From: Ignatzschineria sp. RMDPL8A
GTDB lineage: Bacteria; Pseudomonadota; Gammaproteobacteria; Cardiobacteriales; Wohlfahrtiimonadaceae
Assembly: GCF_029815055.1 (NCBI RefSeq)
Contig: NZ_JAPPWA010000002.1
Location: 1,116,001 to 1,180,000, forward strand
Direction of reading: 5' to 3'
DNA length: 64,000 nt
Shown: one piece after another, positions 8,881 to 18,233 of the stretch
Position numbering within the stretch: the first letter of the stretch is position 1
Layout of the letters: each line of letters starts with the position of its first letter
Program-made: the position numbers and the translations under genes
Notes under the pieces: model-generated
Told to the model about the DNA's origin: nothing
What the model saw: the letters and a program-made list of their open reading frames with translations, nothing else
The model's database searches: none

Positions 8881-9797
8881 CGCGTCTATTTACGTTATTT
8901 TTAACGTTTTCATTGGCTTTTTTCGGAATGTTTTCCGGGGCAAATGCCGCTTTAGTTGAGCCTCTTGATGGGCAAGATCAATCCTTTTTCTGGAAGATTG
9001 AGAAAGAGGGTACGGAGCCTTCCTATCTGCTTGGCTCAATGCATACGGGGTATAAAGATTCCGAGCTTCCGCTTGAGTATGTGGCGCACCTTGAAAAGAG
9101 TGATCGTTTAGTGCTTGAGATTTCGCCAGAAGATGAGGATCTGATGCCGTTTGTTTTTACTATGTACAATTTAGAGGGTACGACGCGAAAAGCACTCGGC
9201 GAAACGCGTTATCAAGCCCTTTTTAAAAAGTGGAGCGAGATCGGTCTTGAGCCACAATTGATCGAGAGTCTTAATCTTTGGGCGATTATGATGCTTTTTG
9301 AGATGGCGCTTCCTGAGCCATTATCTGCCGATTTTGGCGTGGATTTTCTACTAACGGAAAAGGCACGTGAACTTAATAAAGCAATGCATCCTCTTGAAGA
9401 TGTCAGTGTTTCAATTGAGAAATTTAGTTCAATTCCGACGGATCGATTACTTGAAGCGATCGATATTCGTATCGAACATTTTGATGCAATGCAGGCACAA
9501 ATCTCTGAACTCGCCCGCCGTTATTATGAAGGCGATACCGCAAGTGTTTTAGCCTATGCCAATGAAGATCAGCTCTCGGATTTTTATTCAGAAGAAGCGA
9601 AAGCTTATTGGGATGATTGGTTTGTTCGCCAAATTCTTACTGAGCGTAATCATCTCTGGATGCCCGAATTATTACCCCTTCTTGAGGCAGGCAATAGCTT
9701 TATTGCCGTCGGTGCACTCCATCTCTTTGGCGAAGAGGGGCTTCTTAATTTGTTAGAAAAAGAAGGCTATGAGCTCACGCCGATCATTTTAAAATAG
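8877..9797 (+). CDS. TraB/GumN-family protein, secreted
   Basis: A 306-aa protein with a signal peptide (cleavage near FSGANA|ALVE, residue 24) and the TraB/GumN fold. Family landmarks are the N-terminal YLLGSMHTGY, the middle DFGVDFLLTEKARE, and the C-terminal FIAVGALHLFGEEGLLNLL. The family is predicted to be related to metalloproteases because of conserved His/Glu residues, but enzymatic activity is poorly documented in bacteria. It overlaps the upstream TRIC gene by 4 bp and is followed by a terminator, so it closes a two-gene transcription unit. The periplasmic location is inferred from the signal peptide. Confidence 0.85.
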   Translation: MTRLFTLFLTFSLAFFGMFSGANAALVEPLDGQDQSFFWKIEKEGTEPSYLLGSMHTGYKDSELPLEYVAHLEKSDRLVLEISPEDEDLMPFVFTMYNLEGTTRKALGETRYQALFKKWSEIGLEPQLIESLNLWAIMMLFEMALPEPLSADFGVDFLLTEKARELNKAMHPLEDVSVSIEKFSSIPTDRLLEAIDIRIEHFDAMQAQISELARRYYEGDTASVLAYANEDQLSDFYSEEAKAYWDDWFVRQILTERNHLWMPELLPLLEAGNSFIAVGALHLFGEEGLLNLLEKEGYELTPIILK

Positions 9798-9824
9798 TTA
9801 CACGAAATGTTTTCTTAAACATAA

Positions 9825-9842
9825 GGTAATAGTGATATTACC
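9825..9842. repeat. Short perfect inverted repeat after the TraB gene
   Basis: GGTAATA-GTGA-TATTACC, a 7-bp stem with a 4-nt loop and no T-run on the plus strand. It lies between the TraB stop and the terminator at 9856, so it may protect the mRNA 3' end. Confidence 0.45.
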
Positions 9843-9855
9843 GCTTAAGATAAAG

Positions 9856-9880
9856 GCCCTCTAAACGAGGGCTTTTATTT
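9856..9880 (+). terminator. Rho-independent terminator
   Basis: GCCCTC-TAAAC-GAGGGC followed by TTTTATTT ends the TRIC/TraB unit. The opposite strand carries a weaker T-run, so it may also help end the oxoprolinase operon arriving from the right. Confidence 0.85.
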
Positions 9881-9910
9881 CATTTTGTAGATAGATAAGT
9901 AGGGGGGGGG

Positions 9911-11104
9911 TTACCCAATAAAATATTTATATAGTGTTTGAATGCTTAATGCAGTCATAATGGCTACAACAATGGCGCCAAAAATGGTTTGCCACATGGG
10001 ATGTTTGTAGTCACCGACGACTTCTTTTTTATATGCGGCGATTAAGATTGGGCCTAATGTGAGAGGTAAAATCAGGCCATTGAGTGCACCGACTAAGATT
10101 AATATCTCGACAGGACGACCAACGCTCACAAAGACTACCGTTGAAATGAAGATAAATGCAATGATAAAACGATTTTGATGTTGTGCGACTTTGGGGCTAA
10201 AGATACGCAGGAACGTTACCGAGGTATACGCCGCGCCAATCACAGAGGTAACTGCAGCTGCCCACATGATCACCCCAAAAATCAGATGACCTGTTTTTCC
10301 GGCGGCATGCTCAAATACTGAAGCGACAGGATTTCCTGCGGCAAGTTTATAGCCTTGTGATATAACGCCAAGCACTGCAAGGAATAAAATGACACGCATA
10401 ATGGCCGTAACGCCAATTCCCATCAAAGAGCTTTTAGAGACATCTGAAAGAGCTTCTTTACCATGAACACCTGCATCAAGCAATCGGTGTGCACCAGCAA
10501 AGGTGATATAGCCACCGACTGTTCCACCCACTAACGTGACAATTGCAAGGATTGTGCCTGAGTCAAAGGATTCAGGGATAAAAGAGCGATACGCAGCTTC
10601 TCCAACGGGGGGAGAGGATTTAAACACAACGTATAGCGTTAAAAAAATCATTAAGATTCCGGCATATTGAACAAATTTATCCATAATGCGTCCGGCTTCC
10701 TTAAACATAAAGATTCCAATTGCAATAGCGGCGCTAATCATAGCGCCTACCTCAACGGATACACCGGTAAATACATTAATTCCAAGGCCTGCCCCGGCGA
10801 CGTTACCAATATTAAAGGCTAATCCGCCAATCACCACTAAAAATGAGACAAAATAGCCAAGGCCAGGTATGACTTTATTGGCAATATCTTGGCCTCGCAT
10901 ATTGGAGACGGTAATAATACGCCAAATATTGAGCTGTGCGCCTAAATCCAAAATAATCGAGATAAGAATCACAAATGCGAAACTTGAACCTAATTGATCG
11001 GTGAAAGTAGTCGTTTGAGTTAAAAATCCGGGACCAATAGCAGATAACCCCATGAGGAATACCGCACCAATAATAGCACTCCGTCTCTCTTTAATCGTAT
11101 TCAT
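9911..11104 (-). CDS. NRAMP-related transporter without the metal-binding motif
   Basis: A 397-aa membrane protein with about eleven hydrophobic segments, of the NRAMP-related YcsG type found beside 5-oxoprolinase genes (B. subtilis ycsG lies next to ycsF). The first helix reads SAIGPGFLTQTTTFTDQ (residues 21-37); where metal-transporting NRAMPs have DPGN a few residues after GPGFL, this protein has none. The sixth-helix MPHN-type motif is also absent (GGTVGGYITFAGAHRLLD, 193-210). It is the last gene of the pxpB-pxpC-pxpA run, 53 bp after pxpA, with a good AGGAG. Transport of 5-oxoproline or a related solute is an inference from context; automated naming as a manganese transporter would be doubtful. 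Confidence 0.8.
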   Translation of the reverse strand: MNTIKERRSAIIGAVFLMGLSAIGPGFLTQTTTFTDQLGSSFAFVILISIILDLGAQLNIWRIITVSNMRGQDIANKVIPGLGYFVSFLVVIGGLAFNIGNVAGAGLGINVFTGVSVEVGAMISAAIAIGIFMFKEAGRIMDKFVQYAGILMIFLTLYVVFKSSPPVGEAAYRSFIPESFDSGTILAIVTLVGGTVGGYITFAGAHRLLDAGVHGKEALSDVSKSSLMGIGVTAIMRVILFLAVLGVISQGYKLAAGNPVASVFEHAAGKTGHLIFGVIMWAAAVTSVIGAAYTSVTFLRIFSPKVAQHQNRFIIAFIFISTVVFVSVGRPVEILILVGALNGLILPLTLGPILIAAYKKEVVGDYKHPMWQTIFGAIVVAIMTALSIQTLYKYFIG

Positions 11105-11157
11105 AAGAACTCCTTTTATGGTTATTGTTATTATTATGAGTTGAGAGTAAAGCTAAT

Positions 11158-11934
11158 TTAAATGGCAGATGTGATGGAAATATGGTGTGAATGAAGTGAT
11201 TTATGAATTGCTTTAGCAAACTCAAGAGCGGTTATGCCATCACCATGAATGCAAAGTGTATCGGCTTCTAGTGAAATGATTTCTCCACAGGTCGTTGTTA
11301 CACTTTTCTCTTGAATCATCTGTAAGACTTGTTTGAGCGCGATTTCAGGGTCAATAATCAATGCATTTGCTTCGCGTCTAGAGGTGAGATTACCATCTTT
11401 TTGATAGGTTCGATCCGCAAAGACCTCGCTTGCAACCGGAATATCTGCTTCACGGCCCGCCTCGATCATGCAACTTCCCGCTAAGCCGTAAAAAATAGCC
11501 TCTCCTTTTGAAATATCCGCAATAGCGTGTGCGATCGATAGGGCAAGCGTTTTATCGCGTGCCGCCATTTGATAGAGCGCACCATGAGGTTTAACATGAT
11601 GCAATTTTCCGCCGATTGCCTCTAAGAAACCTTTTAGCGCACCTACTTGGTAAATAATCAAGTCGTAAGCCTCCTCAGGGGTAATTGCAAGATTGCGACG
11701 TCCAAATCCTTGTAGATCAGGCAGAGAAGGGTGCGCGCCAATTGCCACATTATTTTCTAAAGCCAGTTTAACGGTTTGATGCATAATCGTCGGGTCACCA
11801 GCGTGAAAGCCACAGGCGATATTTGCAGAGCTGATCAGCGGTAAAATAGCTGCATCATTTCCCATCTTCCATGGGCCAAAGCTCTCTCCTAAATCGCAGT
11901 TTAAATCGATTTTAAGAGCGGATTGATTATTCAT
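11158..11934 (-). CDS. pxpA: 5-oxoprolinase subunit A (LamB/YcsF family)
   Basis: Part of the bacterial ATP-dependent 5-oxoprolinase PxpABC, which opens pyroglutamate to glutamate. The 258-aa protein shows the YcsF hallmarks IDLNCDLGESFGPWKMG, IACGFHAGDP, GAHPSLPDLQGFGRR and HVKPHGALYQM. I start it at the ATG at 11934: GGAGG lies 5 nt upstream and the protein then begins just before the conserved DLNCDLGE block. A start 34 codons further up would add non-homologous residues and overlap pxpC deeply. With this start the overlap with pxpC is 8 bp, consistent with coupled translation of a multi-subunit enzyme. Confidence 0.93.
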   Translation of the reverse strand: MNNQSALKIDLNCDLGESFGPWKMGNDAAILPLISSANIACGFHAGDPTIMHQTVKLALENNVAIGAHPSLPDLQGFGRRNLAITPEEAYDLIIYQVGALKGFLEAIGGKLHHVKPHGALYQMAARDKTLALSIAHAIADISKGEAIFYGLAGSCMIEAGREADIPVASEVFADRTYQKDGNLTSRREANALIIDPEIALKQVLQMIQEKSVTTTCGEIISLEADTLCIHGDGITALEFAKAIHKSLHSHHISITSAI

Positions 11935-12907
11935 AATATCCTCCAAAGGCTGTTTTTGAGAGTTGTAACATAGATTCAACAGTATTAAGGTATTGTTGTT
12001 GAACTTGCAAGCGACGATTTGCCTCAGCATCATCAATTAATTTAAAACGCACGCGTTGGCGCGTTGCAATGTAAGCGAGTTTCCAAAGTTCAGCTTGAGG
12101 GATGACAGCAATTCTAGGGTATCCACCGGTGCTTTGACACTCTGCAGCAAGAATGAGCGGTTGCCCATTTGGCGGAACTTGAATGACACCTTCAAAAACG
12201 CCTTGCGAGCGCATGTCAGTGGTGATATCTCGCGTAAGAATAGCGCCTTCTAATCGTGTCCCCATTCGATTGCTATTATTGCTAATACGCCATAGCTCTG
12301 CCCAAAATACTCGGCGAGAATCCTCTGAAAATTGATCATATTCAGGGCCTTTAAGTACTGAAATGGTTGTACTAATAAAGGTGCGATTAAATGCACGAAC
12401 CCCAATTGCGTGCGTAATAACGGGCTGCTCTTTTGCAATAGGAATCAAATCCCCATCACTTAATGTAGAACCATCTTTTTTGTGTCCGCCGAGGTGATTT
12501 TTAATATCGGTACTGTAAGAATCCATTATCCGTGGCGTATCAAATCCTCCAGAGACAGCGAGATAGCAATACATACCGGAATTATGCGTTGGTTTTAATT
12601 CAACGGTCTCTCCTTTTTTTATATGAATGCGCCATCCGTGCCACCCTTGTGCTCGATCATTGATATTAATGGCGCAGTTTGAGCCGGTTACGGCAATCCA
12701 GCAGTTGCGATGAAATCGAACCTTCACCGGCGTTAAAATAACCATTTCAAGGGCTGCAGTGTTTCCAGGGTTACCGACTAAACGATTGGCTAAATGCAGT
12801 GATACACCATCAATTGCGCCTGCTTTTCCAGCCCCTAGATGGGCGTGAGAAAAACGGCCATAATCTTGGATTGTGCTACTGAGTCCTGCTTTAATGACTT
12901 CCATCAT
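11927..12907 (-). CDS. pxpC: 5-oxoprolinase subunit C (KipA/biotin-dependent carboxyltransferase-like)
   Basis: The 326-aa PxpC/KipA-type subunit of 5-oxoprolinase, structurally related to one half of allophanate hydrolase. Family marks: IKAGLSSTIQDYGRFSHAHLGAGKAGAID at the N-terminus, LVGNPGNTAALEM, RMGTRLEGAIL, and ECQSTGGYPRIAVIPQAELWKLAY near the C-terminus. The start overlaps the pxpB stop by 4 bp (ATGA) and has AGGAG 8 nt upstream. With PxpA and PxpB it forms the pyroglutamate-hydrolysing complex. Confidence 0.92.
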   Translation of the reverse strand: MMEVIKAGLSSTIQDYGRFSHAHLGAGKAGAIDGVSLHLANRLVGNPGNTAALEMVILTPVKVRFHRNCWIAVTGSNCAININDRAQGWHGWRIHIKKGETVELKPTHNSGMYCYLAVSGGFDTPRIMDSYSTDIKNHLGGHKKDGSTLSDGDLIPIAKEQPVITHAIGVRAFNRTFISTTISVLKGPEYDQFSEDSRRVFWAELWRISNNSNRMGTRLEGAILTRDITTDMRSQGVFEGVIQVPPNGQPLILAAECQSTGGYPRIAVIPQAELWKLAYIATRQRVRFKLIDDAEANRRLQVQQQYLNTVESMLQLSKTAFGGYYE

Positions 12908-13575
12908 AAGAGAATCTCCTCGGCAATAAACTTCAGTTGATCGCCTGGTAAAAAGAGGGAAGGGTGTTCTCGTGTTGCATCAAAAAACGCAAGGCTTGTA
13001 TTTCCGATAATTTGCCACCCTCCTGGTGATTCAGCAGGGTAAACGCCGGTTTGCGCTCCACCAATGCCGACGCTTCCTGCTGGAATTTTGAGGCGTGGTT
13101 CTGCCCGGCGAGGGGTTTCTAACGAGCGATCTAGGCCACCTAAATAAACAAATCCTGGCATAAAGCCGATAAAATAAACGGTATAGAGTGGCGCTGTGTG
13201 GCGCTGAATAACCTCCATCGGGGTTAGGTTATGAATGGCCGCAACCTCTGATAGATCAGGGCCTTTTTCTCCACCATAAATCACAGGGACTTCAATGGTC
13301 TTTCCCTTGAAATGATTGCTTAAATCAATGGAGTTAGATTGATGCCACAATGACGTTAAACGAGTAATTAATGCTTGTTTATCACAATCTGCATAGGGAT
13401 TGAGTGTAAGCGTTAAACTATTCATCCCAGGAATAATATCAATAATTTGCCTATCTTCGGATGCAGTTAATTCTGTGCTAATCCACCAGATGCGTTGCTG
13501 AATGTCGAGCGTGACCGCTCCTTTTGTTGCAAGCGTAATTCCCCGATCGCCAACCGAATAAATTTCGATAGACAC
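12904..13575 (-). CDS. pxpB: 5-oxoprolinase subunit B (KipI/allophanate hydrolase subunit 1 family)
   Basis: The 223-aa PxpB/KipI-type subunit, with cyclophilin-like fold signatures IPVIYGGEKGPDLSEVAAI, YFIGFMPGFVYLGGLD, PRLKIPAGSVGIGGAQTGVYP and SPGGWQIIGNT. It is the first gene of the four-gene operon. The start is GTG at 13575 with AGGGG 6 nt upstream. In B. subtilis KipI was first described as an inhibitor of the sporulation kinase KinA, but in proteobacteria the oxoprolinase role is the established one. A promoter-like pair lies about 70 bp upstream. Confidence 0.92.
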   Translation of the reverse strand: MSIEIYSVGDRGITLATKGAVTLDIQQRIWWISTELTASEDRQIIDIIPGMNSLTLTLNPYADCDKQALITRLTSLWHQSNSIDLSNHFKGKTIEVPVIYGGEKGPDLSEVAAIHNLTPMEVIQRHTAPLYTVYFIGFMPGFVYLGGLDRSLETPRRAEPRLKIPAGSVGIGGAQTGVYPAESPGGWQIIGNTSLAFFDATREHPSLFLPGDQLKFIAEEILL

Positions 13576-13643
13576 ACTATTCCCCTTTGGTTATTAAATG
13601 CTAGTACGCGTTTTATTGAATAGCGTAATTTTAAATGGTTATT

Positions 13644-13672
13644 TTTATAGTATTTACACAATCAGAGTACAA
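13644..13672 (-). promoter_or_regulatory. Candidate promoter of the pxp operon
   Basis: On the minus strand TTGTAC and TATAAA are 17 bp apart. The -10 is good and the -35 mediocre. Transcription would start near 13637, about 62 nt before the pxpB GTG. Confidence 0.4.
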
Positions 13673-13992
13673 AATTTTTTGAGTCGCTGTCAATATTCGA
13701 TTAGGAAAGTAGGGCTTTCGCCGCATTTTAGAGCTTATATTTTTATGAAGATAAATTTGAGTAAAAACCATAATAAAAATCCAAAGAAAACTGTAAAGAC
13801 CCTTTAGTTAACTCATTGAAATATTTTTCGAACAACCATTTTTCACAATTTATTTTGTAAAGATAAGTAAAATGAGGTTGTCGACATGGTTTGGTGGGTG
13901 CTATAAGTTTCTATCGACAAAAAACGATACAACATCGATTGAAACGGAGGCTCATGGAGGGTTTTGAGCGCTAGTCAAAAGGAGTGACTGCT
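13673..13992. other. Divergent intergenic region between pxpB and gltP
   Basis: About 320 bp of AT-rich DNA without a credible gene, between the pxp promoter candidate and the symporter. It must hold the symporter promoter, but I see no clear -35/-10 pair. The last 60 bp are purine-rich and end with GGAG 8 nt before the ATG at 13993. Confidence 0.5.
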
Positions 13993-15378
13993 ATGAAAGG
14001 ATTTAAATTAACGCTCGCGTGGCAAATTTTAATTGCCTTAATTTTAGGGATCGCCGTGGGGACGGTGCTTCATAATCAACCGGAGACGGCCACCTGGGTC
14101 GATGGGTTGATTCAAAATGGATTTAAACCAGCGGGTGAGATCTTTATTCGCTTGATTAAAATGATTGTGGTGCCGATTGTCTTTGCGACGATTGTGGTCG
14201 GCGTTGCAGGTATGGGGGATTCGAAAAAGCTCGGTCGGATCGGCTTTAAATCGATTCTCTACTTTGAGATTATTACCACCATTGCGATTGTGGTCGGGAT
14301 TACGGCGGCGAATCTCTTTCATCCGGGAACGGGGATTGATGTGTCGGCGTTAACGCAAAGTGATATCTCCCAGTACGCGCAAGGGGCGGTGTCGGTTCAG
14401 CATGATAATCACTTTGTGAAAACGCTGTTAGGCCTCATTCCAACCAATATTGTGGACTCGATGGCAAAAGGAGATATGCTTGCGATTATCTTCTTTGCGG
14501 TGATCTTTGGCGTCTCTCTAGCCGGTCTTTCGAGCGATAAACGCAATCCGTTAATTAATGTGTTAAATAGCGTTGCGGAGACGATGTTTCGGGTGACCAA
14601 TTTGATTATGCGTTACGCGCCGATTGGGGTGTTTGCTCTCATTGCTGTCACGGTGACGCAATTTGGATTTGAGTCGCTGATTCCGCTCTTAAAACTAGTG
14701 GTCCTTGTGTATGCGGCGATTATCTTCTTTGCGATTGTGGTCTTAGGGGGAGTGGCGAAACTCTTTGGGCTCAATATCTTTAAGTTGATGGCGATTTTAA
14801 AAGATGAATTGATTCTTGCTTATTCAACCTCAAGCTCTGAAAGTGTGCTTCCGCGCATTATGCAAAAGATGGAAGCCTATGGCGCACCGAAAGCGATTAC
14901 GGGGTTTGTGATTCCAACAGGATATTCCTTTAACCTCGATGGCTCGACGCTCTACCAGAGCATTGCGGCGATCTTCGTGGCGCAATTATTTGGCATTGAT
15001 CTCTCGATTTGGCAGGAGATTACTCTTGTTTTAACGCTGATGATTACCTCAAAAGGGATTGCGGGCGTTCCAGGCGTGTCGTTTGTGGTATTACTTGCAA
15101 CCTTAGGCAGCGTTATGCCGATGGAGCAAGCAACTTTAGGACTTGCCTTTATTGCCGGTGTCGACCGCATTATGGATATGGCGCGTACCGCGTTAAATGT
15201 GGTGGGGAACTCTCTTGCTGCACTTGTAATTGCGAAATGGGAAGGGCAGTTTGATGAGGATAAAGCTCGCCGTTATGAAGCTGAAATGTTAGGGATCGAG
15301 GAGGATCAAAACCGAGAGGTTTTGGACGATCAAGCGTTACAGGTGCCGCTCGTTTTATCAAAGGCAGAGCAGGATTAA
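13993..15378 (+). CDS. gltP: Glutamate/aspartate:cation symporter (DAACS family)
   Basis: A 461-aa inner-membrane symporter for acidic amino acids or C4-dicarboxylates. The diagnostic substrate-site motifs are present in order: serine-rich loop STSSSESVLPRIMQKME, the TM7 block GFVIPTGYSFNLDGSTLYQS, the re-entrant loop TSKGIAGVPGVSFVVL, and the TM8 block DRIMDMARTALNVVGN. These resemble GltP/GltT more than DctA. I start at the ATG at 13993, with GGAG 8 nt before it; a GTG three codons upstream overlaps that ribosome-binding site. It is divergent from the 5-oxoprolinase operon, whose product is glutamate. Confidence 0.88.
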   Translation: MKGFKLTLAWQILIALILGIAVGTVLHNQPETATWVDGLIQNGFKPAGEIFIRLIKMIVVPIVFATIVVGVAGMGDSKKLGRIGFKSILYFEIITTIAIVVGITAANLFHPGTGIDVSALTQSDISQYAQGAVSVQHDNHFVKTLLGLIPTNIVDSMAKGDMLAIIFFAVIFGVSLAGLSSDKRNPLINVLNSVAETMFRVTNLIMRYAPIGVFALIAVTVTQFGFESLIPLLKLVVLVYAAIIFFAIVVLGGVAKLFGLNIFKLMAILKDELILAYSTSSSESVLPRIMQKMEAYGAPKAITGFVIPTGYSFNLDGSTLYQSIAAIFVAQLFGIDLSIWQEITLVLTLMITSKGIAGVPGVSFVVLLATLGSVMPMEQATLGLAFIAGVDRIMDMARTALNVVGNSLAALVIAKWEGQFDEDKARRYEAEMLGIEEDQNREVLDDQALQVPLVLSKAEQD

Positions 15379-15412
15379 AACTACGATAACCTGAGTAATA
15401 AAAGCGGACAAT

Positions 15413-15465
15413 AAAAAACCTCTTAAGCGCCGATTTATTTGAAAGGCATGCTTAAGAGGTTTTTG
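15413..15465. terminator. Bidirectional terminator between gltP and argG
   Basis: ACCTCTTAAGC (15418-15428) pairs perfectly with GCTTAAGAGGT (15450-15460), an 11-bp stem. It is flanked by an A-run on the left and a T-run on the right, so it can stop transcription of both convergent genes. Confidence 0.88.
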
Positions 15466-15501
15466 CGTTTTAGCCTTGATGGTTAATGTCTAAATCGACA
15501 A

Positions 15502-16707
15502 TTAACGATTACGTTTTGCTGCGATACGCATTCTAAGCGCGTTGAGCTTGATGAAGCCTTCCGCGTCTTTTTGGTTGTATGCGCCTTCGTCATCTTCAAA
15601 CGTTGCGATTGATTCATCAAAGAGAGAATCGTCTGATTTACGGCCAACAACAATGACGTTGCCTTTGTAGAGTTTAAGGCGAACTACACCGTTCACATAT
15701 TCTTGTGATTTGTCGATCATGGTTTGAAGCATTTCACGCTCAGGGCTCCACCAGTAACCGTTATAGATGAGGCTTGCGTAACGTGGCATTAATTCATCTT
15801 TAAGGTGTGCAACTTCACGGTCTAAGGTGATTGATTCGATCGCGCGGTGTGCTTTAAGCATGATGGTGCCAGCTGGGGTTTCGTAGCATCCGCGAGCTTT
15901 CATACCCACGTAACGGTTTTCTACGATGTCCACACGGCCAATTCCGTTGTCGCCTGCGAGTTTGTTAAGGCGTGCCATCACCGTTGCAGGTGATAAACGC
16001 TCGCCATCGATCGCAACGATGTCCCCTTTTTCATAGGTTAATTCTAAGTAAGTTGGGGTGTTTGGAGCCTCTTCAGGAGAAACCGTCCAGCGCCACATGT
16101 CCGCTTCTGGCTCTGCCCATGGATCTTCCAAGAGGAGACCTTCATAGGAGATATGAAGTAAGTTAGCATCCATTGAATAAGGTGATTTTTTACCGTGACG
16201 GTCGATCACGATGTTGTTTTTCTCAGCATAATTGAGGAGCTTTTCACGTGACATTAAGTCCCACTCACGCCATGGTGCGATCACTTTAACGTCGGGTTTA
16301 AGTGCATAAGCACCCAGCTCGAAACGTACTTGGTCGTTTCCTTTACCGGTTGCGCCGTGTGAGATCGCATCTGCGTTGGTTTCATTGGCGATTTCGATTA
16401 AGCGTTTTGAGATTAACGGACGCGCGATTGAAGTCCCTAAAAGGTATTCGCCTTCATAAATTGCATTGGCACGGAACATTGGAAAGATAAAGTCACGAGC
16501 AAACTCTTCGCGTAGATCGTCGATATAGATCTCTTTAACCCCTAATGCTTGCGCTTTTTCGCGTGCAGGTTCAACTTCTTCGCCTTGTCCGATATCAGCG
16601 GTAAAGGTTACCACTTCACAGTTATACTCATCTTGTAGCCATTTTAAGATCACAGAGGTGTCCAGGCCGCCAGAGTAGGCGAGGACGACTTTGTTTACTT
16701 TATCCAT
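15502..16707 (-). CDS. argG: Argininosuccinate synthase
   Basis: Joins citrulline and aspartate with ATP to form argininosuccinate, the penultimate step of arginine synthesis, in the cytoplasm. The 401-aa protein shows the PP-loop [10 protein letters not shown] (about residues 9-18), the family signature [11 protein letters not shown], and substrate-site blocks [25 protein letters not shown] and [11 protein letters not shown]. It lies 24 bp downstream of trkA on the same strand and ends at a shared bidirectional terminator. No other arg genes are in the window. Confidence 0.97.
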   Translation of the reverse strand: MDKVNKVVLAYSGGLDTSVILKWLQDEYNCEVVTFTADIGQGEEVEPAREKAQALGVKEIYIDDLREEFARDFIFPMFRANAIYEGEYLLGTSIARPLISKRLIEIANETNADAISHGATGKGNDQVRFELGAYALKPDVKVIAPWREWDLMSREKLLNYAEKNNIVIDRHGKKSPYSMDANLLHISYEGLLLEDPWAEPEADMWRWTVSPEEAPNTPTYLELTYEKGDIVAIDGERLSPATVMARLNKLAGDNGIGRVDIVENRYVGMKARGCYETPAGTIMLKAHRAIESITLDREVAHLKDELMPRYASLIYNGYWWSPEREMLQTMIDKSQEYVNGVVRLKLYKGNVIVVGRKSDDSLFDESIATFEDDEGAYNQKDAEGFIKLNALRMRIAAKRNR

Positions 16708-16731
16708 TAGTGTCTCCTGTTGTACTAATTG

Positions 16732-18114
16732 CTAATTATTGATTTTGAAAAGTTCTTCAATTTCAGGGATGCTATCTTTATTGTTGATATAAAGAATTAT
16801 GTGGTCATCATCTTCGATTAACGTTTCATCGTTGATGATGAGGACGTTACCTTTCCGTATGATACCAGATAAAATGGTTCCCTCGGGCCATTTTATGTCA
16901 CATATATGTTTGCCGATGAGCTTCGAGCTCTCTTCTGTACCATGGGCGACAATTTCAATCGCTTCCGCGCTGCCAAGTCCAAGTGAATAGACCTGCACCA
17001 CATCGCCTTTACGGATGTAGGTCAGGAGCGTACTTAAGGTGACTTGTTGCGGTGAAAAGGCAAGGTCAATCTTCGATTCTTCTTGAATCAATTCCAAAAA
17101 GGAGGAACGATTAATCAGCGTCATCGCATATTTTGCTCCAAGCCGTTTTGCGAGCATGCTCGATAAGATATTGGTCTGATCGTCGTTCGTTACCGCGCAG
17201 AAAATATCGGTGGTTTCGATATTCTCTTCAAAGAGAAGGTTTTCATCGGTACAGTCGCCTTGAAGCACTAGGCTATTATTGAGATTGGAGCTTAAGCGGT
17301 GCGCCCGATCGGAATCGGTTTCAATCACTTTAACTTGCGCAAAGGTTTCGAGTGTTTCCGCCAGTTGCGCGCCGATATTCCCGCCACCTGCGATAATAAT
17401 TTTCTTCGCCGTTTTATTGGTGGGATTGAGCTTTTCAATGAGATGTCGGGCTTGATGACGCGCCGTTAAAAAGTAGAGATAATCCCCCGGAAGAAGTACG
17501 GTTTCACCATTTGGGAAAAATTCCTCCCCATCGCGAAAGAGTACGGTGAAATTAACATTAATATGGGGCAGTTTCTCGCGGATCTCAGCAATGGAGCGAT
17601 AGGCAAAGGGTGCGCCTTCTTGAATGTCGGTAGAGATCATCAGCGCTTTCCCTTTGGCAAAACGTAGCACATCGTGCGCGCCGGGAAGCTCGATAATATT
17701 TTTAATCTGATCGGTTACTAAAATTTCCGGGCTGATCACCACGTCAATATTAAATGCTGAATTGATCTTATAACCAAAGATATTGTCGGAATGCTCGATA
17801 TAGGCTTGGGAGCGCAGACGGGCAATTTTGAGTTTGACATTAAAGAGAGAATAGGCAAGCTGACAGGCCACAATATTGACCTCATCACTTGATGTAACGG
17901 CAATTATAATATCGGCACTGGCAGCATCCGCTTCCTCTAAAACGGTGGGATGCGCCGCGTTACCACGAATGGTACGGATATCATATTGCTCTTTAAGGGC
18001 CGCTAACGGTTCGTAGTGACTATCGATAATCGTAATCTCATTTTGCGCCTCTTTCGAAAAGACGTGCGCAACCGTGGAGCCAACCTGACCTGCGCCTAAA
18101 ATTAAAATCTTCAT
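16732..18114 (-). CDS. trkA: Trk potassium uptake regulator TrkA
   Basis: Peripheral cytoplasmic NAD(H)-binding protein that gates the TrkH/TrkG potassium channels. The 460 aa hold two copies of RCK_N plus RCK_C: the first Rossmann motif GAGQVGSTVA is at the N-terminus and the second, GGGNIGAQLAETLE, near residue 240, giving the full-length duplicated TrkA layout. The acidic residue that follows each motif (IIDSHYEPL and VIETDSDRA) fits NAD binding. No trkH or trkG is nearby. It is divergent from the magnesium-controlled mgtE region, so two cation-uptake loci share this intergenic stretch. Confidence 0.94.
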   Translation of the reverse strand: MKILILGAGQVGSTVAHVFSKEAQNEITIIDSHYEPLAALKEQYDIRTIRGNAAHPTVLEEADAASADIIIAVTSSDEVNIVACQLAYSLFNVKLKIARLRSQAYIEHSDNIFGYKINSAFNIDVVISPEILVTDQIKNIIELPGAHDVLRFAKGKALMISTDIQEGAPFAYRSIAEIREKLPHINVNFTVLFRDGEEFFPNGETVLLPGDYLYFLTARHQARHLIEKLNPTNKTAKKIIIAGGGNIGAQLAETLETFAQVKVIETDSDRAHRLSSNLNNSLVLQGDCTDENLLFEENIETTDIFCAVTNDDQTNILSSMLAKRLGAKYAMTLINRSSFLELIQEESKIDLAFSPQQVTLSTLLTYIRKGDVVQVYSLGLGSAEAIEIVAHGTEESSKLIGKHICDIKWPEGTILSGIIRKGNVLIINDETLIEDDDHIILYINNKDSIPEIEELFKINN

Positions 18115-18233
18115 GACAAATTTGCTTATGGAATAATCGCACTCAATTATAGCCCATTTAAAAGGGGATTGATACGAGGCTTCACAACAAACGCTAAGTT
18201 TTTTATAAAATGCAACTGATTACTGAAAATGAT

